Below are positions 40,235-45,170 of a DNA stretch of 45,170 bases, one piece after another. The position numbers and the translations under genes are program-made. The notes under the pieces were generated by a model. It saw only the letters and a list, made by a program, of their open reading frames with translations. It was not told the origin of the DNA and did not search any database. The stretch comes from Catenulispora pinisilvae. GTDB lineage: Bacteria > Actinomycetota > Actinomycetes > Streptomycetales > Catenulisporaceae. Location: the NCBI RefSeq assembly GCF_015356865.1, contig NZ_JAAFZA010000067.1, forward strand, positions 1 through 45,170, written 5' to 3'. Numbering within the stretch: the first letter of the stretch is position 1; each line of letters opens with the position of its first letter.

Positions 40235-41230
40235 CTAGCGAGGATCGGGATCGGGATCAGGATCGTGCGGTCGTCTTCGAGCTCTTATCTCGGCCAGCAG
40301 CGCCGGGAGAATCGTCTGGGCGTCGCCGACCACCCCGAGCTCGGCGAGCTTGAAGATCGGGGCGGCCGGATCGTCGCCGATCGCGATGACCGTCTTGGCC
40401 CCCTGCATCCCGGCCCGGTGCCGCACCGAGCCGGAGACCCCGCAGGCGAGGTAGAGGCGCGGGTGCACGGTCTTGCCGTTCAGGCCGACGCGCGCCTCCG
40501 ACGGCACCCAACCGAGCTCGGCGGCGGTGTGGGACCCGGCGACGGCCGCACCGAGGGCTTCGGCGACATCGGCGAGGACGGCGAAGGCCGCCCGGGAGCC
40601 GACACCCCGCCCGCCGGCCACGACGATGTCGGCGTGATCGAGGGTGGGGCACGCGGCGCGGGGCTCGGGGATGGCGACTACGCGGGGCGCGCGATGCGGC
40701 GAGGGCTCCACGGCGATGGTGTGGAGCGCGGCTTCGGCCGGATGCGGTTCGGGCAGCGCGGCCTCGGGGCGGACGGTGATGACCGGGACGCCGCGGATGA
40801 TGGTCGACTCGACGAGGTAGGAACCGGCGAGGCAGCGCTGGACGGCGACGGCTTCGCCGCCGGGGCCGGGATGGAGGTCGACGGCGTCGGTGATGATGCC
40901 GGAGTCCAGGCGGATCGCCAGGCGGGCGGCGGTTTCCTGGCCGCCGGAAGTGGACGCGATGAGGATCGCCGCAGGGTTGAGGCGCTGCGCGAGGGCGGCC
41001 AGCAGATCGGTATCGGTGGCACGCGGAGCTTGATCTGTATCGGCCAGGCACCAGATCTCTGTCGCGCCGTGGCGACTCAGCTCCTTGATCACCTCGCCGC
41101 TCGGCGGCGCGCCGCCCACCACCGCCACCGGCTCCCCGAGCCGGCGGGCCAGCGTCAGCAGCGCGCACGCCGACCTTCGCACCGTTCCCTCGCGCGCGTC
41201 GCGTTCGACGAGCGTCAACACTTTCGCCAT
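40235..41230 (-). CDS. etfA: Electron transfer flavoprotein alpha subunit
   Basis: A 331-residue subunit that binds the FAD of the ETF heterodimer. The C-terminal FAD domain is clear: V-V-A-G-G-R-G-V-G-S near residue 205, L-G-A-A-V-A-G-S, then G-V-S-G-S-V-R-H-R-A-G-M-Q near 265 and A-A-P-I-F-K near 290. The N-terminal half holds the etf Rossmann-like domain (A-S-T-S-G-G near 92). The protein ends with an Asp-Pro repeat from a GATCGG hexamer array, longer than usual for the family. ATG follows AAGGAGG. It accepts electrons from acyl-CoA and other dehydrogenases and passes them to EtfD. Partner EtfB lies immediately upstream. Confidence 0.93.
   Translation of the reverse strand: MAKVLTLVERDAREGTVRRSACALLTLARRLGEPVAVVGGAPPSGEVIKELSRHGATEIWCLADTDQAPRATDTDLLAALAQRLNPAAILIASTSGGQETAARLAIRLDSGIITDAVDLHPGPGGEAVAVQRCLAGSYLVESTIIRGVPVITVRPEAALPEPHPAEAALHTIAVEPSPHRAPRVVAIPEPRAACPTLDHADIVVAGGRGVGSRAAFAVLADVAEALGAAVAGSHTAAELGWVPSEARVGLNGKTVHPRLYLACGVSGSVRHRAGMQGAKTVIAIGDDPAAPIFKLAELGVVGDAQTILPALLAEIRARRRPHDPDPDPDPR
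40243..40266. repeat. Hexamer repeat at the etfA 3' end
   Basis: Four GATCGG-like units (two perfect, then GATCAG and GATCGT) encode Asp-Pro at the EtfA C-terminus. Confidence 0.85.
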
Positions 41231-41268
41231 CCGGCCTCCTTGCCGTGATGTCTGTTGTGCTCCGGGCC

Positions 41269-42057
41269 TTAGAGGAACTGTTGCTGGGTCAGGAAATCGG
41301 CGATCCGGACCGCCGCGGTCTGCGGATCCTCGGTCACGGTCGCGGTCGCGGGTGGCGTCTCGGCGCGGGTGACCTTGCCGACCTTCGTCGCGGCGGCGGC
41401 GAGGCCGACGTGCGTCGTCTCAATACCCAGATCCGCGAGGGACCACGTGCGGACCAGTTTCTGGCGCGCGTCCGCTATGGCTTCGAAACGGGGGTAGCGG
41501 GGTTCGCCGCTGCGGTCGGTGACCGAGACCACCGCGGGCATCGCGGCCGTCAGGTTCTCGGTGCCGACGCCGGCGCCGTCGTCGCGGGTGGCGTGGAGCA
41601 GGTCCTCGTCGGTGCGCAGGGTGTCGCAGCGGCACAGGGCCGGGACGCCGAGGCGCTCGGCGAGCATCGCGGGGATGACGGACATCGCGCTGTCCGTGGA
41701 GGCGGTGCCGCACAGGACCACGTCGAAACCGAGGCGGCGGCAGGCGGCGGCCAGCACCAGGGAGGTGGCCGGGGCGTCGCAGCCGTGCAGGGCGTCGTCG
41801 AGGATGTGCACGCCTTCGTCGGCGCCGCGGGCCAGGGCTGTGCGCAGCGCCGCGGACGCACCCGACGGGCCCATGGTCAGCGCGGTCACCTGCACGTCGA
41901 GACGACGGCAGGCGATGCGCGCGGCCTGCTCGACCGCGTATTCGTCGGCGTCTTGCAGCCGGCAGCGCACCGCCGACCGGTCCACCGTCAGATCCGGCCC
42001 GAAGGACACCTCCCCTATCGCCTGCGGGACGTGCTTGGTCAACACGACGATCTTCAT
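41269..42057 (-). CDS. etfB: Electron transfer flavoprotein beta subunit
   Basis: A 262-residue ETF beta subunit. The start M-K-I-V-V-L-T-K-H-V-P is the family-standard N-terminus, so ATG 42057 is used, with GAGG 6 nt upstream. Other marks are N-terminal D-E-Y-A-V-E-Q-A near residue 38, V-T-A-L-T-M-G-P near 57, A-L-A-R-G-A-D near 74, L-C-G-T-A-S-T-D-S near 112 and the recognition-loop region around 185-200. The subunit binds structural AMP and docks dehydrogenases. It is the first gene of etfB-etfA-etfD; a 38-bp gap leads to etfA. No FixCX homologue is seen, so bifurcation is not implied. Confidence 0.93.
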   Translation of the reverse strand: MKIVVLTKHVPQAIGEVSFGPDLTVDRSAVRCRLQDADEYAVEQAARIACRRLDVQVTALTMGPSGASAALRTALARGADEGVHILDDALHGCDAPATSLVLAAACRRLGFDVVLCGTASTDSAMSVIPAMLAERLGVPALCRCDTLRTDEDLLHATRDDGAGVGTENLTAAMPAVVSVTDRSGEPRYPRFEAIADARQKLVRTWSLADLGIETTHVGLAAAATKVGKVTRAETPPATATVTEDPQTAAVRIADFLTQQQFL

Positions 42058-42109
42058 CCCACACCTCGCAACTGCTGCGGGAGTGTAGAGGGCTGATGAC
42101 CAATGGAGA

Positions 42110-42144
42110 AGACCCCTGACACGCACGGTGCGTTTCAGGGGTCT
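42110..42144. terminator. Terminator hairpin after copZ
   Basis: Arms AGACCCCTGA and TCAGGGGTCT with an inner ACGCA/TGCGT pair. It lies between the convergence of the copZ transcript and the upstream end of etfB. Confidence 0.75.
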
Positions 42145-42150
42145 CCGGAC

Positions 42151-42177
42151 GATCCCGGCGGGCGTGCCGCCGGGATC
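42151..42177. terminator. Second terminator hairpin, overlapping the copZ stop
   Basis: A perfect 11-bp stem GATCCCGGCGG with a GCGTG loop; it overlaps the copZ stop codon by two bases, giving two hairpins in tandem. Confidence 0.75.
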
Positions 42178-42427
42178 AGTGGACGAGCGTGTAACCGGCC
42201 TCGTCGACCGCGGCCTCGATGGCCCCGGCCGTCAGCGGTGCGACGCTGGTGACGGTGACCTTGCCGGTCTCGAGGACGACGTCCACGTTCTGTACCCCGT
42301 CGATCGCGCTGACTTCCTCCGTCACGGACTTGACGCAGTGGCCGCAGGTCATCCCGGTGACGGTGTAGACGGCGGTGGTCAGGTTCTCGGACAAGGGGGT
42401 CACGGAAGTCTCCTTCAGCTCGATCAT
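42176..42427 (-). CDS. copZ: Copper chaperone CopZ-like HMA protein
   Basis: An 83-residue single HMA (heavy-metal-associated) domain protein. The metal loop is G-M-T-C-G-H-C with Cys28 and Cys31, followed by V-x-x-V-x-V-x-L-x-x-G-K-V-T-V and A-V-D-E-A-G-Y-T, the ferredoxin-like beta-alpha-beta-beta-alpha-beta pattern. His between the Cys residues is typical of CopZ of actinobacteria. It carries Cu(I) to a P-type ATPase or a regulator; no CopA lies in the window. ATG 42427 is preferred to GTG 42436, since the GTG lies in the -10 box TACAGT (42440-42435) and the ATG follows it by 7 nt, indicating a leaderless mRNA. A CsoR-like box overlaps the promoter. Confidence 0.92.
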   Translation of the reverse strand: MIELKETSVTPLSENLTTAVYTVTGMTCGHCVKSVTEEVSAIDGVQNVDVVLETGKVTVTSVAPLTAGAIEAAVDEAGYTLVH

Positions 42428-42434
42428 GACTGAC

Positions 42435-42453
42435 ACTGTACCCCCCTAGGGTA
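42435..42453 (-). promoter_or_regulatory. copZ promoter with CsoR-like operator
   Basis: A 15-bp hyphenated dyad with arms TACCC and GGGTA (42439-42453; centre CCCTA) overlaps the -10 box TACAGT at 42440-42435. GC-rich TACCC...GGGTA dyads are typical for CsoR copper repressors. No csoR gene is in the window. Confidence 0.65.
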
Positions 42454-42465
42454 TTGACTCCGGGG

Positions 42466-42497
42466 GTCGCGGCTGTGATCTCCCTCACAGCCGCGAC
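42466..42497. terminator. Terminator hairpin after the lipoprotein gene
   Basis: A perfect 13-bp stem GTCGCGGCTGTGA with a 6-nt loop, between the lipoprotein gene stop and the copZ operator. Confidence 0.85.
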
Positions 42498-42531
42498 CGG
42501 GACGCATCGGCAGGCACCGGCAGGCACACTG

Positions 42532-43449
42532 TCAGCGGACGTCCAGGGTCACCGCCGCGGTGTGCAGCGTGCCGCCGGTCTGGAACTGGAGGTACATCCG
42601 CCACTGCCCGGCCTCCGGCAGCGTCGCCTCGAAGGTCAGGTCCGGACCCCCGGTCGCGGTGGTCGCGACCACGCCCTGCGGATGCAGGTGCGCCATCGCC
42701 AGGTCTCCGGCATGGAATCCGGACAGGTGCGCATAGGTCGCCAGATACGGCTCCAGGTCGGTCACCGGCTTGCCGTCCTTGCTGAACGACACCTTCAGCG
42801 GCATCCCCATCCCGGCCGTGAGCTGCGAGGAGTCGACGGTGACGGTGTAGCCGTCGACCGTGGTCGACAGGCCCGCGGCCGGCACCGGCCGGTCCGGCGC
42901 CGACCCCGCCGACGTCACCTGCTCGGACAGCACCAGCGGCACCGCGGCGCCGTCGGACCCCTTGGCGATGAACTGCGCGTAGACCCGGTACGTGCCGGGC
43001 CCGGCGGCCTTGGTCGGGGCGGTCCACGTGCCGTCGGCGGCCATCGTCGGGTGCACGTGCTGGAAGCCCGACAGGTCCGAGCGGATCAGGTAGAAATGCA
43101 TGAGCTTGGTCTGCTCGGGCTCGAAGCCGGTGACCGGCTTGCCGTCGGGGCCGAGGATCCGGAAGACGAAGCCCGGGGTCGCGACCGAGTCTGCGGCCGG
43201 GGCGAAGGTGTAGCCCTGGCCCGTGCCGGCCAGGCCGTCGCCCATGTACATGGGCTCGTCGCTGTCGTCCGTGCTGTGGTCCGTGCTGTGGTCCGTGCTG
43301 TGTGTTGAGGAATTCATGTTCATACCCGCCATCGACGAGTGGGAGGACGAGGAGTGAGCGGAAGAGGAGCCACCGCAGGCGGCCAGCAGGAGGATTCCGG
43401 CGAGGGCCGGAACGAGCGCCAGCGTGCGGGCGCGCTTGATCGAACGCAT
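42532..43449 (-). CDS. His/Met-rich lipoprotein, probable copper binding
   Basis: A 305-residue exported lipoprotein. Residues 1-25 are a type II signal peptide with lipobox L-A-A-C (Cys25). The next 45 residues are rich in Ser, His, Met and Asp (M-A-G-M-N-M-N, then three S-T-D-H units from a 12-bp repeat, and D-E-P-M-Y-M), a probable Cu(I)/Cu(II) ligand tail. The rest forms two similar beta-sandwich domains, each with a phrase like G-K-P-V-T-x-x-E-P and L-x-G-F-x-x-x-x-x-A-x-x-H-x-H-P; compare Q-H-V-H-P and A-H-L-H-P. It lies between copZ and a membrane protein, all on the minus strand. It is likely attached to the outer face of the membrane as a copper buffer or chaperone. Confidence 0.85.
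   Translation of the reverse strand: MRSIKRARTLALVPALAGILLLAACGGSSSAHSSSSHSSMAGMNMNSSTHSTDHSTDHSTDDSDEPMYMGDGLAGTGQGYTFAPAADSVATPGFVFRILGPDGKPVTGFEPEQTKLMHFYLIRSDLSGFQHVHPTMAADGTWTAPTKAAGPGTYRVYAQFIAKGSDGAAVPLVLSEQVTSAGSAPDRPVPAAGLSTTVDGYTVTVDSSQLTAGMGMPLKVSFSKDGKPVTDLEPYLATYAHLSGFHAGDLAMAHLHPQGVVATTATGGPDLTFEATLPEAGQWRMYLQFQTGGTLHTAAVTLDVR
43267..43302. repeat. 12-bp repeat, three copies
   Basis: GTCCGTGCTGTG three times head-to-tail inside the lipoprotein gene; it encodes Ser-Thr-Asp-His units on the minus strand, adding one His per copy to the metal-binding tail. Confidence 0.93.
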
Positions 43450-43503
43450 GAGAATGAAGCCTTCCGGTGAGTACGTGAACTGACAGCGGACGAAGCCGCC
43501 GCA

Positions 43504-43935
43504 TCACGTCCGGGAGATGTTCAGCGTGCGAAGGATCTGGGCGCCAGACCGGGGCGGGCCGTGCGGCCAGTGCGGGCGGATCTGGCGCGCCGAGCGCGGG
43601 AGCCGGGGCCGCCAGAGCGTTATGACGATGAGGAACAGCGCCAGGAACAGCCCGGACAGCCCCTCGGGGCGCAGCGGGATGCAGCTTTCGCCGACCTGCG
43701 GGTGATCGGAGATCGGCTGCGGGTCACGGACCTCGACACTCGCACTCGCACCCGCACTCGTGTGGCTGGTAGCCGCGGGCGACATCGCCGGGTCCGCCAT
43801 GACCATCTCGCTCGCCAGGCCATGACAACCGCCGACCCCACCGACCCCGCCGGCGCTGAGCCCGTGCATGAGGAACAGCCCGGCGAGCACCGAGAACAGC
43901 AGCACGACGTGCCGTCTCCCGACCCTTCCGGCCAT
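43504..43935 (-). CDS. Small membrane protein of the copper locus (DUF6153-like)
   Basis: A 143-residue protein with two hydrophobic helices, near residues 8-26 and 92-110, and a roughly 65-residue loop between. The loop carries Cys and His (C-H-G-L-A near 37; S-H-T-S; S-D-H-P-Q-V-G-E-S-C near 78-87) and Met-Val-Met, which suits extracytoplasmic metal binding. The arrangement resembles actinobacterial proteins annotated DUF6153, which often accompany copper genes; I am only moderately sure. The second of two adjacent ATGs is used: GGGAGG leaves 4 nt to it but only one to the first. A 54-bp gap leads to the downstream lipoprotein gene, so the two may be co-transcribed. A copper-box-like site lies upstream. 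Confidence 0.75.
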   Translation of the reverse strand: MAGRVGRRHVVLLFSVLAGLFLMHGLSAGGVGGVGGCHGLASEMVMADPAMSPAATSHTSAGASASVEVRDPQPISDHPQVGESCIPLRPEGLSGLFLALFLIVITLWRPRLPRSARQIRPHWPHGPPRSGAQILRTLNISRT

Positions 43936-43952
43936 CATTCCTCCCGAACCCG

Positions 43953-43975
43953 ATACCAGCTACCGGTATAGGGTA
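43953..43975. promoter_or_regulatory. Copper-box-like site in a divergent promoter
   Basis: TACCGGTATAGGGTA (43961-43975) matches the copZ box TACCCCCCTAGGGTA at 11 of 15 positions. It overlaps a second dyad, ATACC-N7-GGTAT (43953-43969). Both lie between the divergent membrane protein and permease genes, so one regulator may control both. Confidence 0.55.
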
Positions 43976-44000
43976 ACCCCACCGACGAGAGGCGGAGACA

Positions 44001-45170
44001 GTGGGTGCGATCACGCACGCGTTGACCATCACAGGCTCGATGACCTGGGAGATCACCTGGGCGCTGATCCTGGGCTTCACCCTCTCGGCGATCATCCAGG
44101 CCGTGGTGCGCAAGTCGACGATCGTCCGCCTACTGGGTGACGACCGCCCGCGCACGCTCGCGGTGGCCTCGCTGCTGGGCGCGGCCTCGTCCTCGTGTTC
44201 CTACGCGGCGGTGGCGCTGGCCCGCTCCCTGTTCCGCAAAGGAGCGAACTTCACCGCGGCGATGGCGTTCGAGATCGGCTCCACGAACCTGGTGCTGGAA
44301 CTCGGCGTGATCCTGTGGCTCCTACTGGGCTGGCAGTTCACACTCGCGGAGTTCATCGGCGGCCCGATCATGATCGTGGTGCTGGCGCTACTGTTCCGGC
44401 GGTTCCTGAAGCCGGCCCTGCTCCGCGAGGCCCGCGAACAGGCCGACCGCGGGATCGCGGGCTCGATGGAGGGCCACGCCGCGATGGACATGTCGGTGAC
44501 CGGCGAGGGCTCATTCCTGAAGCGGCTGCTGTCGCGCGCCGGGTTCACATCGGTGTCGCACGTGTTCGTGATGGAGTGGGCGGCAATCCTGCGCGACCTG
44601 GTGATCGGACTGTTCATCGCCGGAGCGATCGCCGCATGGGTACCGGACTCGTTCTGGCGGCACTTCTTCCTGGCCGGGCATCCGCTGCTGGCCGGGGTCT
44701 GGGGACCGCTGATCGGACCACTGGTGGCAGTGATCAGCTTCGTCTGCTCGATCGGCAACGTACCGCTGGCCCTGGTGCTGTGGAAGGGCGGCATCAGCTT
44801 CGGCGGAGTGACGGCCTTCATCTTCGCGGACCTGATCATCTTGCCGATCCTGAACATCTACAAGAAGTACTACGGCCAACGCATGGCCTGGTTCCTGCTG
44901 TGGACGTTCTTCATCGCGATGGCCGGCGCCGGCTACGTCGTGGAGCTACTGTTCGACGCGTTCGGATGGGTCCCGGGCCGAGGCGCGATGACGGTGATGG
45001 ACGACGGCGTGAAGTGGAACTACACCTCGTGGCTGAACATCGCGTTCCTGGCACTGGCAGCGGTGTTGGTGGTGCGGTTCGTGCGGACCGGCGGGATGGC
45101 CATGATGCGGATGATGGGCGGCGGGCCGGGTGACATGGCCGGAGCGGAGGATGGGGGCGTGGGGCACGGG
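44001..45170 (+). CDS. COG0701 permease (DUF318/UPF0718), 3' end cut off
   Basis: At least 390 residues of a multi-pass permease, open to the window end. Family marks: G-A-A-S-S-S-C-S-Y-A-A-V-A-L near residue 62, then F-E-I-G-S-T-N-L-V-L-E near 90 and, in the second half, V-C-S-I-G-N-V-P-L-A near 250 with G-G-V-T-A-F-I-F-A-D-L. This two-half pattern with a Cys-Ser pair in each half is that of the COG0701 permeases, which include ArsP. The loop between halves has His and Met (E-G-H-A-A-M-D-M), and the C-terminal tail is Met- and Gly-rich. Location beside copper genes suggests export of a metal or metalloid compound. GTG 44001 follows GAGAGG. Confidence 0.85.
   Translation, partial: MGAITHALTITGSMTWEITWALILGFTLSAIIQAVVRKSTIVRLLGDDRPRTLAVASLLGAASSSCSYAAVALARSLFRKGANFTAAMAFEIGSTNLVLELGVILWLLLGWQFTLAEFIGGPIMIVVLALLFRRFLKPALLREAREQADRGIAGSMEGHAAMDMSVTGEGSFLKRLLSRAGFTSVSHVFVMEWAAILRDLVIGLFIAGAIAAWVPDSFWRHFFLAGHPLLAGVWGPLIGPLVAVISFVCSIGNVPLALVLWKGGISFGGVTAFIFADLIILPILNIYKKYYGQRMAWFLLWTFFIAMAGAGYVVELLFDAFGWVPGRGAMTVMDDGVKWNYTSWLNIAFLALAAVLVVRFVRTGGMAMMRMMGGGPGDMAGAEDGGVGHG

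Noticed and set aside
42454-42459. A plus-strand TTGACT as a -35 box
   Set aside because: No plus-strand gene follows; the lipoprotein gene in that direction is on the minus strand and convergent to it.

Overview
The window reads as chromosomal DNA of a high-GC Gram-positive filamentous actinobacterium. GC is very high, third codon positions are almost all G or C, and the gene repertoire fits: a three-domain lanthipeptide synthetase, a DasR-type box before a secreted chitinase, an I36 inhibitor, DUF1266, a ROK regulator, and a GGDEF/EAL protein. A Catenulispora- or Streptomyces-like host is my inference; there is no rRNA or tRNA to test it. No IS element, prophage, integrase or CRISPR array was seen.

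Layout. 0.1-4.0 kb: DUF1023-type hydrolase and a DHA2 MFS exporter with its divergent ArsR regulator. 4.2-7.5 kb: a GT4 glycosyltransferase fused to a helical-barrel-like domain, then a GH130 enzyme. 7.5-10.1 kb: His-rich metal-binding protein, dodecin, DUF1266 protein and a DeoR regulator. 10.1-14.4 kb: a class IV-like lanthionine synthetase, its 55-residue precursor and an LtrA membrane protein. 14.5-19.9 kb: I36 inhibitor, GNAT, a deletion scar fusing the ends of two divergent genes (NmrA-like and AraC-like), ArsR plus Old Yellow Enzyme with a 17-bp operator array, a hairpin array and a ROK regulator. 20.1-24.0 kb: three membrane or unknown proteins and an SDR. 24.4-27.0 kb: chitinase under a DasR-like box, an unknown gene and a frameshifted one. 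27.0-31.6 kb: operon glcD-glcF-DSD1-like, then an alpha/beta hydrolase. 31.7-38.0 kb: malectin protein, c-di-GMP protein, Lpd, a second hydrolase and a HAD protein. 38.0-42.1 kb: etfB-etfA-etfD, linking flavoprotein dehydrogenases to the membrane quinone pool. 42.2-45.2 kb: a probable copper locus (CopZ chaperone, His/Met-rich lipoprotein, small membrane protein, COG0701 permease cut by the window end) with two related 15-bp boxes.

Three themes run through the window. First, short tandem repeats (units of 6 to about 40 bp) are abundant; some lie in genes (Ser-Pro, Gly-Thr, Asp-Pro, Ser-Thr runs), others in promoters. Second, many promoters carry clear dyads. Third, several genes have a TANNNT box 6-7 nt before the start codon and are probably leaderless. 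The best candidate for an undescribed system is the lanthipeptide locus at 10.1-14.4 kb; next are the 17-bp operator array at 17.1-17.2 kb and the glycan synthesis/turnover pair at 4.2-7.5 kb.
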